From the NCBI RefSeq assembly GCF_007096635.1, contig NZ_VKAA01000007.1, positions 62,001 to 126,000 of the forward strand: 64,000 nucleotides of DNA. The letters are read 5' to 3'. Under the pieces are notes generated by a model, which ran no database searches, was not told where the DNA came from, and worked only from the letters and a program-made list of their open reading frames with translations. The translations under genes were made by a program, and so were the position numbers. Source of the stretch: Mycolicibacterium sp. 018/SC-01/001. GTDB taxonomy: Bacteria; Actinomycetota; Actinomycetes; Mycobacteriales; Mycobacteriaceae. Positions 55,067 through 64,000 of this stretch are shown piece by piece (positions within the stretch are counted from its first letter, which is position 1; each line of letters starts with the position of its first letter).

Positions 55067-55621
55067 GTGACTGACGAATCCTCCAGCCCAGCCGAACCGG
55101 CGACCGGCACGGTGACCGCACCCCCGCGGCGGCGGCTGCGCCTGCTGCTGGGGGTGGCCGCGGTGGTGCTGGTGGCCGACATCGTCACCAAGGTGCTCGC
55201 CGTCGAACTGCTGACCCCCGGCCAGCCCGTCCCGATCATCGGTGACACCGTGACGTGGACGTTGGTCCGCAACTCCGGGGCGGCGTTCTCGATGGCGACC
55301 GGCTACACGTGGGTGCTGACGCTGGTGGCCACGGGTGTGGTCATCGGCATCATCTGGATGGGGCGCCGGCTGGTGTCGCCGTGGTGGGCGCTCGGACTGG
55401 GCATGATCCTGGGTGGCGCGATGGGCAACCTGGTCGATCGCTTCTTCCGCTCGCCCGGGCCGCTGCGCGGCCACGTCGTGGACTTCCTGTCGATCGGGTG
55501 GTGGCCGGTGTTCAATGTGGCCGACCCGTCGGTGGTGGGCGGAGCGATCCTGCTCGTGGCGCTGTCACTGTTCGGGTTCGACTTCGACAGGACGGGGCGG
55601 CGGCGCGCCGGCGAGCAATGA
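55067..55621 (+). CDS. lspA: Lipoprotein signal peptidase
   Basis: Aspartic peptidase that removes signal peptides from lipoproteins after lipid attachment. The protein has 184 residues from GTG 55067 (ATG 55055 is another option) and four membrane helices. The catalytic aspartates are in GNLVDRFFR and VFNVADPSV, and the conserved VRNSGAAFS comes before. The C-terminus is short and basic. Its stop overlaps the rluD start by 4 bp. Orthologue of Rv1539. Confidence 0.95.
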   Translation: MTDESSSPAEPATGTVTAPPRRRLRLLLGVAAVVLVADIVTKVLAVELLTPGQPVPIIGDTVTWTLVRNSGAAFSMATGYTWVLTLVATGVVIGIIWMGRRLVSPWWALGLGMILGGAMGNLVDRFFRSPGPLRGHVVDFLSIGWWPVFNVADPSVVGGAILLVALSLFGFDFDRTGRRRAGEQ

Positions 55622-56547
55622 CCACACGATCGATGCCGGTGCCGGAGGGCCTCGCCGGGATGCGTGTCGACGCCGGCCTCGCGCGTCTGCTGGGTCTGTC
55701 GCGGACGGCGGCAGCCGCGCTGGCCGAAGAGGGCGGGGTCGACCTCGACGGTGCGCCGGCGGGCAAGTCCGACAAGCTCGTCGCCGGGGCGTGGCTCGAG
55801 GTGCGGCTGCCCGAGGCGCCGCCGCCGGTCGAGAACGTGCCCGAGGACATCGAGGGCATGGCGATCCTGTATTCCGATGACGACATCGTCGCCGTCGACA
55901 AGCCCCCGGGGGTGGCCGCGCACGCCACCGTCGGCTGGCACGGTCCGACGGTGCTCGGCGGGCTGGCGGCCGCCGGCTTCCGGATCAGCACCTCGGGCAT
56001 CCACGAACGCCAGGGCATCGTGCACCGGCTCGACGTCGGCACCTCCGGCGTGATGGTCGTCGCGCTGTCCGAGCGCGCCTACACCGTCCTCAAGCGCGCC
56101 TTCAAACAGCGGACCGTGGACAAGCGCTACCACGCGCTGGTGCAGGGCCACCCCGATCCGTCGAGCGGCACGATCGACGCCCCGATCGGGCGCCATCGCG
56201 GCCACGACTGGAAGTTCGCCGTGGTCGAGGGTGGCCGCAACAGCGTCACGCATTACGACACGCTGGAGGCCCATCAGGCCGCGAGCCTGCTCGACATCCA
56301 CCTCGAGACCGGCCGCACCCATCAGATCCGCGTGCACTTCGCCGCCCTGCACCACCCGTGTTGCGGCGATCTGACCTACGGTGCCGACCCCACGCTGGCC
56401 GCCCGGCTCGGGTTGACCCGGCAGTGGCTGCACGCCCGGTCGCTGGCGTTCGCCCACCCCGCCGACGGGCGGCAGATCGAGATCACCAGCCCGTACCCCG
56501 CGGATCTCCAGCACGCGCTGGACGTCCTGCGCGATCCCGCCCGATGA
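55618..56547 (+). CDS. rluD: RluA/RluD-family pseudouridine synthase
   Basis: Converts uridine to pseudouridine in rRNA, most likely in helix 69 of 23S. In 309 residues: an N-terminal S4 domain (about 15-65) and the catalytic domain with [16 protein letters not shown], where the Asp is the nucleophile, and [12 protein letters not shown]. The ATG overlaps the lspA stop, and the stop overlaps the rarD ATG. Which base it modifies is not shown by sequence. Orthologue of Rv1540. Confidence 0.93.
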   Translation: MTTRSMPVPEGLAGMRVDAGLARLLGLSRTAAAALAEEGGVDLDGAPAGKSDKLVAGAWLEVRLPEAPPPVENVPEDIEGMAILYSDDDIVAVDKPPGVAAHATVGWHGPTVLGGLAAAGFRISTSGIHERQGIVHRLDVGTSGVMVVALSERAYTVLKRAFKQRTVDKRYHALVQGHPDPSSGTIDAPIGRHRGHDWKFAVVEGGRNSVTHYDTLEAHQAASLLDIHLETGRTHQIRVHFAALHHPCCGDLTYGADPTLAARLGLTRQWLHARSLAFAHPADGRQIEITSPYPADLQHALDVLRDPAR

Positions 56548-57434
56548 GATCGGGGCTGCTGTTCGGGGCCGGTGCCTACGGCATGTGGGGGGTGTTCCCG
56601 GCGTTCTTCCCGCTGCTGAAACCGGCCGGCGCGGTGGAGGTGCTGGCCCACCGCATCATCTGGAGTTTCCTGCTGATGGTGGTCGTGGTCGCCGTCGTCG
56701 GTCGGCTCGGCGATCTGCGCGCGATCACCGGCCGGGTGTGGCTGCTGCTGGCGGCCGCTGCAGCGCTCATCTCGGCCAACTGGGGAATCTACGTCTACGC
56801 GGTGAACAACGGGCACGTCGTCGATGCGGCTCTCGGCTACTTCATCAACCCGCTGGTGTCGATCGCGCTGGGCGTGCTCGTCTTCCGGGAGCGGCTGAAC
56901 CGCTGGCAGATCGCCGCGCTGACGATCGCAGTCGTCGCGGTCGTGGTGCTGACCGTCGAGGTCGGATCGCCGCCGCTGATCGGACTCGGTCTGGCGCTGT
57001 CCTTCGGCATGTACGGGGCGGTCAAGAAGCTGGTGCCGACCGATCCGCGGGTCAGCGTGGGCGTCGAGGCAGGCCTGGCGACCCCGTTCGCACTCGGCTA
57101 CGTGGTCGTGCTGACCCTGACCGGTCACGCGACGTTCGGTGACCACGGTGCCGCGCACGCCGGTCTGCTGATGCTGTCGGGTCTGCTGACGGCCCTGCCG
57201 CTGTTGTTGTTCGCCGCGGCCGCGCAACGGTTGCCGATGGTGACGCTGGGGCTGCTGTTCTATCTGACGCCGGCGATGCAGCTGTCGTGGGGTGTGTTCG
57301 TCGGACACGAACCGATGCCACCGGCGCGCTGGCTGGGCTTCGCGTTGATCTGGGCGGCGCTGGCGGTGTTCACCGCCGACGCGGTGCGCCGGGCCCGGGC
57401 CGATCGGCAAGCCCCGCAGGAGTCACTGGCATAG
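56544..57434 (+). CDS. rarD: RarD-type EamA permease
   Basis: A 296-residue drug/metabolite transporter with ten predicted helices in two EamA repeats. The RarD signs are [18 protein letters not shown] at the start, [27 protein letters not shown] near the middle (key GYFINPL) and [15 protein letters not shown] near the end. The substrate is not known; the name comes from chloramphenicol-sensitivity work in Pseudomonas. Coupled to rluD by an ATGA overlap. Confidence 0.9.
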   Translation: MRSGLLFGAGAYGMWGVFPAFFPLLKPAGAVEVLAHRIIWSFLLMVVVVAVVGRLGDLRAITGRVWLLLAAAAALISANWGIYVYAVNNGHVVDAALGYFINPLVSIALGVLVFRERLNRWQIAALTIAVVAVVVLTVEVGSPPLIGLGLALSFGMYGAVKKLVPTDPRVSVGVEAGLATPFALGYVVVLTLTGHATFGDHGAAHAGLLMLSGLLTALPLLLFAAAAQRLPMVTLGLLFYLTPAMQLSWGVFVGHEPMPPARWLGFALIWAALAVFTADAVRRARADRQAPQESLA

Positions 57435-57486
57435 TTTTCATCCCTGCTTTGCCAATTTGCTGATTGACCTGCTGGCAGCTATGTCA

Positions 57487-57492
57487 TAACGT
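57487..57492 (+). promoter_or_regulatory. Leaderless -10 box (TAACGT) of the TetR gene
   Basis: TAACGT is followed by 6 bp and GTG 57499. It lies about 50 bp after the rarD stop. Confidence 0.45.
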
Positions 57493-57498
57493 TTGCCC

Positions 57499-58122
57499 GT
57501 GGACTGCGCGACGGGCACGAGAGGCCGCGGCCGGCCCGTGGGGGCCGACTCCGAGCGGACACGTCGGGCCATCCAGCTCGCGGCCCGTGACGTGATCGCC
57601 GAGACGGGGTTCTCCGCGGCGACGTTCCAGCAGATCGCGCAGCGTGCCGGGGTCAGCAGGCCGACCCTGCACTACTACTACGACACGCGTGAACAGCTCT
57701 ACGAGGCACTGTTGGCCGCGACCGCCACGCAGATTGCCGCCTGCATCGCCGAGGCACGTCTGCAGGCGGAACCCCGCGGCCAGCTCGTCACGTTCGTCGA
57801 GGCGCTTGCGCGGCTGTGCGGGGAGGACCCGGGCGCCCTGCGTTTCCTGGTGACGGTGCAGGTCGAGCAGCATCGGGGCGCCCACCGCACCGCGACGGCC
57901 GAGTCGGTCATCGCGGCGATCCACGGGTTCTACGACGCCCTGGCGGATGCCCTGCCGGTCGGTGACGCGCGCGGACTGGCGGACCTGTTGACGTCGGTGT
58001 TCTGGGGGATCGCCTTCCACGCGGGGTTCGTCGCGGGGGACGGCAACGGCCCGATCGTTGCCAGGCAACTGCTCAGAATCTTCGACAGAGAATTGCTGAC
58101 GCCGCAGAGCGGCGCCCGCTGA
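57499..58122 (+). CDS. TetR-family regulator
   Basis: A 207-residue TetR protein. After a Gly/Arg N-tail (GTRGRGRPVGADSERTRRAI) comes the helix-turn-helix ATFQQIAQRAGVSRPTLHYYY, and the C-terminal domain has the usual all-helical form. The GTG start follows a TAACGT box at leaderless spacing. Neighbours are rarD before and dnaE1 after; it could control rarD or itself. The ligand is unknown. Confidence 0.88.
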   Translation: MDCATGTRGRGRPVGADSERTRRAIQLAARDVIAETGFSAATFQQIAQRAGVSRPTLHYYYDTREQLYEALLAATATQIAACIAEARLQAEPRGQLVTFVEALARLCGEDPGALRFLVTVQVEQHRGAHRTATAESVIAAIHGFYDALADALPVGDARGLADLLTSVFWGIAFHAGFVAGDGNGPIVARQLLRIFDRELLTPQSGAR

Positions 58123-58199
58123 CCGGCGCGGCGCGATCCGGTCGAGACACGCACGGGGACACGCCCACGGACACGCCGAGCGGTGTCGGTGTGCGGCCA

Positions 58200-58205
58200 T
58201 AGACT
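58200..58205 (+). promoter_or_regulatory. -10 box (TAGACT) of dnaE1
   Basis: TAGACT is followed by 9 bp and ATG 58215. It is the same hexamer as in the ileS leader promoter. Confidence 0.4.
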
Positions 58206-58214
58206 GGCGTCCCT

Positions 58215-61200
58215 ATGAGCGGGTCATTCGTGCATCTCCACAACCACACCGAGTACTCGATGCTGGACGGCGCCGCGAAGGTCAAGCCGATGCTCGCCGA
58301 GGCGCAGCGCCTCGAGATGCCTGCGATCGGCATGACCGACCACGGAAACATGTTCGGCGCCAGCGAGTTCTACAACGCGGCGACCGACGTCGGCATCAAG
58401 CCGATCATCGGCATCGAGGCCTACATCGCCCCCGCCTCGCGCTTCGAGACCAAACGCGTGCTGTGGGGCGATCCGAGCCAGAAGTCCGACGACGTGTCGG
58501 GCAGCGGTTCCTACACGCACATGACGATGGTCGCCGAGAACGCGACCGGGCTGCGCAACCTGTTCAAGCTGTCGTCGCTGGCCTCGTTCGAGGGCCAGCT
58601 CGGCAAGTGGTCCCGGATGGACGCCGAGATCATCGCCGAACACGCCGAGGGCATCATCGCGACGACGGGCTGCCCGTCGGGTGAGGTGCAGACCCGGCTG
58701 CGGCTCGGCCACGTCGACGAAGCGGTCGATGCCGCCGCCAAGTGGCGCGAGATCTTCGGTCCGGAGAACTTCTTCCTCGAGTTGATGGACCACGGCCTCG
58801 ACATCGAGCGCCGGGTTCGGGAAGGCCTGCTGGAGATCGGGCGCAAGCTCAACATCCCGCCGCTGGCCACCAACGACTGTCACTACGTCACCCGTGACGC
58901 CTCCCGCAACCACGAGGCGCTGCTGTGCGTGCAGACCGGCAAGACGCTCTCGGATCCGACGCGGTTCAAGTTCGACGGCGACGGCTACTACCTCAAGTCG
59001 GCGGCGGACATGCGCGCCCTGTGGGACGACCAGGTTCCGGGCGCCTGCGATTCGACGTTGCTGATCGCCGAGCGCGTCCAGCCCTACACCGAGGTGTGGA
59101 CGCCCACGGACCGGATGCCGGTCTTCCCGGTGCCCGACGGACACGATCAGGCGTCGTGGCTGCGTCACGAGGTGATGGCCGGTCTGGAGCGCCGGTTCCC
59201 GGGCGCCGTGGGGCAGGACTACATCGATCGCGCCGAGTACGAGATCAAGGTCATCTGCGACAAGGGTTTCCCGTCGTACTTCCTGATCGTGGCCGACCTG
59301 ATCAACTACGCCAAGTCCGTCGACATCCGGGTCGGCCCCGGCCGCGGGTCGGCGGCCGGCTCGCTGGTCGCCTACGCGCTGGGCATCACGAACATCGACC
59401 CGATCCCGCACGGGCTGCTGTTCGAACGGTTCCTCAACCCCGAGCGCCCGTCGGCTCCCGACATCGACATCGACTTCGACGACCGTCGCCGCGGCGAGAT
59501 GCTGCGGTACGCCGCCAACCGGTGGGGCAGTGACCGCGTCGCCCAGGTCATCACGTTCGGCACCATCAAGACCAAAGCCGCGCTGAAGGATTCGGCGCGC
59601 GTCAACTACGGTCAGCCCGGTTTCGCGATCGCCGACCGGATCACCAAGGCGCTCCCGCCGCCGATCATGGCCAAGGACATTCCGCTCTCGGGCATCACCG
59701 ACCCCAGCCACGAGCGGTACAAGGAAGCCGCCGAGGTCCGGAGCCTGATCGACACCGACCCCGACGTGCGCACGATCTACGAGACCGCGCGCGGCCTCGA
59801 GGGTCTGGTCCGCAACGCCGGCGTGCACGCCTGCGCGGTGATCATGAGCTCCGAACCGCTGATCGAGGCGATCCCGCTGTGGCGCCGCCCGCAGGACGGC
59901 GCGGTCATCACCGGCTGGGACTATCCGTCGTGTGAGGCCATCGGCCTGCTGAAGATGGACTTCCTGGGCCTGCGCAACCTGACGATCATCGGCGACTGCA
60001 TCGAGAACATCAAGGCCAACAGGGGCATCGACGTCGACCTCGAGTCCTTGGCCCTCGACGACCCGAAGGCCTACGAGCTGCTGGGCCGCGGCGACACGCT
60101 CGGGGTGTTCCAGCTCGACGGCGGGCCGATGCGCGACCTGCTGCGCCGCATGCAGCCCACGGAGTTCAACGACATCGTCGCGGTGCTCGCGCTGTACCGG
60201 CCGGGTCCGATGGGCATGAACGCCCACAACGACTACGCCGACCGCAAGAACGGTCGGCAGGCCATCAAGCCGATCCACCCGGAGCTCGAGGAGCCGCTCA
60301 AGGAGATCCTCGCCGAGACCTATGGCCTGATCGTCTACCAAGAGCAGATCATGTTCATCGCCCAGAAGGTCGCGTCGTACACGATGGGCAAGGCCGATGC
60401 GCTCCGCAAGGCCATGGGCAAGAAGAAGCTCGAGGTGCTCGAGGCCGAGTACAAGGGTTTCCGCGAGGGCATGACCGCCAACGGGTTCTCCGAAGGCGCG
60501 GTGAAAGCGTTGTGGGACACCATCCTTCCGTTCGCCGGGTATGCGTTCAACAAATCGCACGCTGCCGGCTACGGGCTGGTGTCGTACTGGACGGCCTACC
60601 TCAAGGCGAACTTCCCCGCCGAGTACATGGCCGGTCTGCTGACCTCAGTCGGCGACGACAAGGACAAGGCCGCGGTGTATCTGGCCGACTGTCGCCGCCT
60701 GGGCATCACGGTGCTGCCACCCGATGTCAACGAGTCGGTGCAGAACTTCGCCTCGGTCGGCAACGACATCCGGTTCGGCCTCGGCGCCGTGCGCAACGTC
60801 GGCGCGAATGTCGTTGCGTCGCTGGTGAACACGCGCACCGAGAGGGGCAAGTACACCGACTTCTCGGATTACCTGAACAAGATCGACATCGCCGCCTGCA
60901 ACAAGAAGGTGACGGAGTCGCTGATCAAGGCCGGGGCGTTCGACTCGCTCGGGCACCCGCGCAAGGGGCTGTTCCTGGTGCACACCGACGCGGTCGACTC
61001 GGTGCTGGGCACCAAGAAGGCCGAGGCGATGGGGCAGTTCGACCTGTTCGGCGGCGGGTCGGACGACGGGTCGACGGACGCGGTGTTCACGATCAAGGTG
61101 CCCGAGGAGGAGTGGGAGGACAAGCACAAACTCGCCCTCGAACGGGAGATGCTGGGCCTCTACGTGTCCGGACATCCTCTCAACGGGATCGCCCACCTGC

Positions 61201-61751
61201 TGGCCGCCCAGGTCGACACCCAGATCCCGGCCATCCTCGAGGGCGACATCGCCAACGACACCCAGGTCCGTGTCGGCGGCATCCTGGCCTCGGTCAATCG
61301 CCGCGTCAACAAGAACGGCCTGCCGTGGGCGTCGGCGCAGATCGAGGATCTCTCCGGCGGGATCGAGGTGCTGTTCTTCCCGCAGACCTACTCGATGTTC
61401 GGTGCCGAGATCGCCGACGACGTCGTGGTGCTGATCGGCGCGAAGGTGGCCAAGCGCGATGACCGGATCTCGCTGATCGCCAACGAGCTGATCGTCCCGG
61501 ATTTCTCCAGCGCGCAGGTGAACCGGCCCGTCGCGGTGAGCCTGCCGACGCGGCAGTGCACCGTGGACAAGGTCAGTGCGCTCAAGCAGGTCCTCGCGCG
61601 CCATCCCGGGACGGCGCAGGTGCATCTGCGGTTGATCAGCGGTGAGCGCATCACGACACTCGAACTCGACCAGTCACTTCGCGTGACCCCGTCGTCCGCG
61701 CTGATGGGGGATCTGAAGGAGTTGCTCGGGCCGGGCTGCCTCGGCGGGTGA
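58215..61751 (+). CDS. dnaE1: DNA polymerase III alpha subunit, replicative DnaE1
   Basis: The main replicative polymerase of mycobacteria, 1178 residues. The PHP domain at the N-terminus ([25 protein letters not shown]) gives proofreading in this group. The catalytic Asp cluster is in [12 protein letters not shown] near residue 415, with [17 protein letters not shown] before it. The C-terminal part has a helix-hairpin-helix region and an OB fold ([18 protein letters not shown]). The start [15 protein letters not shown] matches M. tuberculosis DnaE1 (Rv1547). Confidence 0.97.
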   Translation: MSGSFVHLHNHTEYSMLDGAAKVKPMLAEAQRLEMPAIGMTDHGNMFGASEFYNAATDVGIKPIIGIEAYIAPASRFETKRVLWGDPSQKSDDVSGSGSYTHMTMVAENATGLRNLFKLSSLASFEGQLGKWSRMDAEIIAEHAEGIIATTGCPSGEVQTRLRLGHVDEAVDAAAKWREIFGPENFFLELMDHGLDIERRVREGLLEIGRKLNIPPLATNDCHYVTRDASRNHEALLCVQTGKTLSDPTRFKFDGDGYYLKSAADMRALWDDQVPGACDSTLLIAERVQPYTEVWTPTDRMPVFPVPDGHDQASWLRHEVMAGLERRFPGAVGQDYIDRAEYEIKVICDKGFPSYFLIVADLINYAKSVDIRVGPGRGSAAGSLVAYALGITNIDPIPHGLLFERFLNPERPSAPDIDIDFDDRRRGEMLRYAANRWGSDRVAQVITFGTIKTKAALKDSARVNYGQPGFAIADRITKALPPPIMAKDIPLSGITDPSHERYKEAAEVRSLIDTDPDVRTIYETARGLEGLVRNAGVHACAVIMSSEPLIEAIPLWRRPQDGAVITGWDYPSCEAIGLLKMDFLGLRNLTIIGDCIENIKANRGIDVDLESLALDDPKAYELLGRGDTLGVFQLDGGPMRDLLRRMQPTEFNDIVAVLALYRPGPMGMNAHNDYADRKNGRQAIKPIHPELEEPLKEILAETYGLIVYQEQIMFIAQKVASYTMGKADALRKAMGKKKLEVLEAEYKGFREGMTANGFSEGAVKALWDTILPFAGYAFNKSHAAGYGLVSYWTAYLKANFPAEYMAGLLTSVGDDKDKAAVYLADCRRLGITVLPPDVNESVQNFASVGNDIRFGLGAVRNVGANVVASLVNTRTERGKYTDFSDYLNKIDIAACNKKVTESLIKAGAFDSLGHPRKGLFLVHTDAVDSVLGTKKAEAMGQFDLFGGGSDDGSTDAVFTIKVPEEEWEDKHKLALEREMLGLYVSGHPLNGIAHLLAAQVDTQIPAILEGDIANDTQVRVGGILASVNRRVNKNGLPWASAQIEDLSGGIEVLFFPQTYSMFGAEIADDVVVLIGAKVAKRDDRISLIANELIVPDFSSAQVNRPVAVSLPTRQCTVDKVSALKQVLARHPGTAQVHLRLISGERITTLELDQSLRVTPSSALMGDLKELLGPGCLGG

Positions 61752-61760
61752 GCCGGGCGC

Positions 61761-61988
61761 CTACCGTCGCGAAGGCTGCAGCAGGCCTGCGGTCAGCCAC
61801 ACGACGGTGGCGGCGCCCGCGCCGCTGAGCACAGCCGCAGCGGCCGTGGCGGTCGTCACGGCGACAGCGGCGAAGACGAGCAGGCCGATCACCAGCGCCA
61901 CCAGTTTGTACGTCGGCCACGGCACACCGGCGATCGAGACCGTGCCGGGCCGGCCGATCGCGTCGCCGAATTCCTGCGCGGTTGTCAT
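61761..61988 (-). CDS. Small two-helix membrane protein
   Basis: A 75-residue protein with a short soluble N-terminus (MTTAQEFGDAIGRPGTVS) and two membrane helices (KLVALVIGLLVFAAVAVTT, ATAAAAVLSGAGAATVVWL), ending in a basic tail PSRR. Start ATG 61988 agrees with a TATCGT -10 box 7 bp before; GTG 61997 is the alternative. No function is known. It lies tail to tail with dnaE1. Confidence 0.75.
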   Translation of the reverse strand: MTTAQEFGDAIGRPGTVSIAGVPWPTYKLVALVIGLLVFAAVAVTTATAAAAVLSGAGAATVVWLTAGLLQPSRR

Positions 61989-61995
61989 GAGTTCC

Positions 61996-62001
61996 ACGAT
62001 A
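61996..62001 (-). promoter_or_regulatory. Leaderless -10 box (TATCGT) of the small membrane gene
   Basis: TATCGT on the minus strand is followed by 7 bp and ATG 61988. It overlaps the alternative GTG start, so that start is less likely. Confidence 0.45.
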
Positions 62002-62016
62002 GCCCGCAGATGAGAA

Positions 62017-62030
62017 TTCGGCTAGCCGAA
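62017..62030. promoter_or_regulatory. Perfect 14-bp palindrome TTCGGCTAGCCGAA before ilvA
   Basis: A full palindrome without spacer in the 125-bp divergent region between the small membrane gene and ilvA. Its place fits an operator for either gene. No TAnnnT box stands at leaderless distance from the ilvA ATG. Confidence 0.5.
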
Positions 62031-62113
62031 ACCTCGATGTCGCCTATCCGTGTCGCAATGGTCCTGCCGCTGGGGTTCGGTGCATTTCCGCTGGAGGACG
62101 TTGCGGTGGCACC

Positions 62114-63412
62114 ATGGTCGGCGTGTCCACCGAGCTGAGTCAGAGCCCCCGGATCGATCCTGCTGCGCCGTTGCGTGCGGCGGACATCGACGAGGCCGCT
62201 CAGCGAATTTCCGGGGTGGTGTCGCAGACGCCGCTGCAGTACAGCGACCGCCTCTCGGCACTGACGGGTGCACGGGTGTACCTCAAGCGCGAGGATCTTC
62301 AGGCGGTTCGCTCCTACAAGCTGCGCGGCGCCTACAACCTGCTGATGCAGCTGACCCCGGAGGAGAAGGCTGCCGGCGTGGTGTGTTCGTCGGCGGGCAA
62401 TCATGCGCAGGGTTTCGCGCTGGCCTGCCGGTCCATGGGCGTGCACGGCCGCGTGTACGTGCCGGCCAAGACCCCGAAGCAGAAACGCAACCGCATCCGC
62501 TACCACGGTGGTGAGTTCATCGAACTCATCGTCGGCGGCAAGACCTACGACATGGCCGCCGAGGCGGCCCTCGACGACGTCGCGCGCACCGGCGCCACCC
62601 TGGTGCCCCCGTACGACGACCTGCGCACGATGGCCGGGCAGGGCACGATCGCCGTCGAGATCCTCGAGCAGCTCGACGACGAGCCCGACCTCGTGATCGT
62701 CCCGGTGGGTGGCGGCGGCTGCATCAGCGGCGTGACGACCTACCTGGCCGAACGTACGGCGACGACGTCCGTGCTGGGGGTGGAGCCCGCCGGCGCGGCA
62801 TCGCTGATGGCCGCATTGACCAGCGGGGAGCCGGTGACGTTGACCGATGTCGACCAGTTCGTCGACGGCGCCGCGGTCGCGCGGATCGGCGCGCTGCCGT
62901 TCGCCGCACTGTCCGCCGCGGGCGACATGGTGTCGATCACCACCGTCGACGAGGGCGCGGTGTGCACCGCGATGCTGGACCTCTACCAGAACGAGGGCAT
63001 CATCGCCGAGCCCGCCGGTGCGCTGTCGGTGGCAGCGCTGATGGAGGCCGACATCGAGCCGGGCTCCACGGTGGTGTGCCTGATCTCGGGCGGCAACAAC
63101 GACGTGTCACGCTACGGCGAGGTGCTCGAGCGCTCGCTGGTCCATCTGGGCCTCAAGCACTACTTCCTGGTCGACTTCCCGCAGGAGCCGGGTGCGCTGC
63201 GCCGCTTTCTGGACCAGGTGCTCGGACCGAACGACGACATCACGCTGTTCGAGTACGTCAAGCGCAACAACCGCGAGACCGGTGAGGCGCTCGTCGGTAT
63301 CGAGATGGGTTCGGCATCGGACCTCGAGGGGCTGATCGCGCGGATGACGACCTCGGAGTGTCATGTCGAGCTGCTCGAGCCGGGGTCACCGACCTACCGC
63401 TACCTGACCTGA
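62114..63412 (+). CDS. ilvA: Threonine dehydratase (biosynthetic type with ACT-like domain)
   Basis: PLP enzyme that turns threonine into 2-oxobutanoate, the first step to isoleucine. In 432 residues: the PLP lysine in LQAVRSYKLRGAYN, the Gly-rich phosphate loop VPVGGGGCISG, SSAGNHAQGFA, and a C-terminal regulatory domain (about 340-432) for feedback by isoleucine. ATG 62114 or GTG 62123 can be the start. It is in the same window as ileS, but 10 kb away. Orthologue of Rv1559. Confidence 0.95.
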   Translation: MVGVSTELSQSPRIDPAAPLRAADIDEAAQRISGVVSQTPLQYSDRLSALTGARVYLKREDLQAVRSYKLRGAYNLLMQLTPEEKAAGVVCSSAGNHAQGFALACRSMGVHGRVYVPAKTPKQKRNRIRYHGGEFIELIVGGKTYDMAAEAALDDVARTGATLVPPYDDLRTMAGQGTIAVEILEQLDDEPDLVIVPVGGGGCISGVTTYLAERTATTSVLGVEPAGAASLMAALTSGEPVTLTDVDQFVDGAAVARIGALPFAALSAAGDMVSITTVDEGAVCTAMLDLYQNEGIIAEPAGALSVAALMEADIEPGSTVVCLISGGNNDVSRYGEVLERSLVHLGLKHYFLVDFPQEPGALRRFLDQVLGPNDDITLFEYVKRNNRETGEALVGIEMGSASDLEGLIARMTTSECHVELLEPGSPTYRYLT

Positions 63413-63753
63413 CGCCACCGCACGAGCGTCACCCCACTCGGGAACGTCCTGGGTGCTGCGGCGGGTTCGAGCCGGCTGGTACGGAACCCGTCTGGGAACA
63501 GTCGCCGGCCGCGGCCCTGTACGACGGGGTAGACGAACATCCGGTACTCGTCGACCAGATCCGCTGCGATCAGCGCATGGCACAGCGAGATGCTCCCCGT
63601 GCAGACGATGTCCTTGCCGGTGAGCACGGTGGAGTTCGACCATCCCGGATCGCCCAGGCTGGTGGAGACGACGTACTTGCCTATCTTTTCGAGGTAGGCC
63701 GACACCGCGGTGGCGTCCTGCCGGTGCCGACTCCATCGGCGGCCTGCAGTCAT
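63400..63753 (-). pseudogene. Truncated RibD/DHFR-like reductase remnant
   Basis: A 117-residue frame that matches only the C-terminal part of the RibD_C/DHFR-like family (normally about 190 residues). The N-terminal half with the NADPH loop is missing. The segment between NSTVLTG and KDIVCTGSISLCHALI lacks about 15 residues found in intact members. The C-terminal part DEYRMFVYPVVQGRGRRLFPDG, seen in EYRMFVYPVVQGRGRRLF, is well kept. I judge it a decayed gene, though a short product could still be made. It overlaps the end of ilvA. Confidence 0.7.
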
Positions 63754-63756
63754 CGG

Positions 63757-64000
63757 TCAGGACTGCGACCGCACGATCGCGACGGAGTGCTCGCCCAGCC
63801 GCGTCGAGGAGGAACCGACCTCGGGCTCGCCGAAGGCCAGCAGCACGTCACCGGCGACGGGCACCTCGGCGGCGCCGCGGACGGTGCAGGCGATCGCGAT
63901 GCTGCCGCGGCGCATGACGATCCATCCCGCGTCCTCGTCATAGTCGACGTGAAGGTGGTCCAGCCACGGGTCGGCGAGGTCGGGTTCGGTGTGCCGCAGG
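63757..64000 (-). CDS. treZ: Malto-oligosyltrehalose trehalohydrolase, C-terminal 81 residues
   Basis: The last part of TreZ, which releases trehalose from maltooligosyl-trehalose in the TreY-TreZ route. The visible frame reads LRHTEPDLADPWLDHLHVDY at the window edge and ends AIVRSQS before the TGA at 63759-63757. It is the C-terminal beta domain (GWIVMRRGSIAIAC). The catalytic part lies beyond the window. Position after ilvA agrees with Rv1562c. Confidence 0.88.
   Translation of the reverse strand, partial: LRHTEPDLADPWLDHLHVDYDEDAGWIVMRRGSIAIACTVRGAAEVPVAGDVLLAFGEPEVGSSSTRLGEHSVAIVRSQS

Overview
The window is about 64 kb of high-GC DNA from a Mycobacterium, most likely a fast-growing Mycolicibacterium. 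Many proteins match M. tuberculosis proteins I know, and the gene order follows the M. tuberculosis segment Rv1449c to Rv1562c (tkt, ctaB, qor, ctaA, mptB, sufR-sufBDCSUT, trxA, echA12, ABC-F, acnR, acn, ripA, ripB, moxR1, fabG1, inhA, hemH, mutA, mutB, meaB, lipL, ileS, dinB, ansA, lspA, rluD, dnaE1, ilvA, treZ). Starts are often GTG. Genes often overlap by 4 bp, and many start codons lie 6-9 bp after a TAnnnT -10 box, the usual mycobacterial leaderless arrangement.

Layout. 1-6660: transketolase (cut by the window edge), haem O synthase, a dicarboxylate symporter, quinone oxidoreductase, an ATP-grasp protein and haem A synthase. 6673-7989: a TetR regulator divergent from a PhlG-type hydrolase. 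7982-11363: a two-gene ABC exporter behind mptB, a mannosyltransferase of lipomannan synthesis. 11484-17732: the suf iron-sulfur operon with its regulator and a clear SufR operator. 17722-21610: a haloacid dehalogenase, a secreted family 16 glycosidase, thioredoxin and an enoyl-CoA hydratase. 21703-26980: an ABC-F ATPase, a 64-residue HTH protein, and the acn-acnR operon with an AcnR-type operator. 27148-29979: a membrane protein and the peptidoglycan hydrolases RipA and RipB. 30122-34304: MoxR, a DUF58 protein and two tandem VWA membrane proteins. 34381-36990: fabG1-inhA-hemH.

36997-40660: a hypothetical protein, NfeD, an SPFH protein, a DoxX-like protein and a TVP38 protein. 40703-45833: methylmalonyl-CoA mutase with its chaperone MeaB. 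45888-49187: a LipL-type serine hydrolase, then a small island (six-helix membrane protein, HTH protein, condensation-like protein) around a perfect inverted repeat. 49204-52523: ileS behind a T-box riboswitch. 52527-58122: S4 protein, dinB, ansA, lspA, rluD, rarD and a TetR regulator. 58215-64000: dnaE1, a small membrane protein, ilvA, a decayed RibD/DHFR-like gene, and the C-terminus of treZ.

The main themes are respiration and haem (ctaA, ctaB, hemH), Fe-S assembly with likely clients (acn, hemH), cell envelope (mptB, ripAB, fabG1-inhA, lspA) and propionate metabolism (mutAB-meaB). I see no insertion sequence, prophage, CRISPR array, rRNA or intact tRNA. The best candidates for new biology are the 47.3-49.2 kb island with its operator, the PhlG-like/TetR pair, and a leaderless upstream reading frame that overlaps the start of fabG1.
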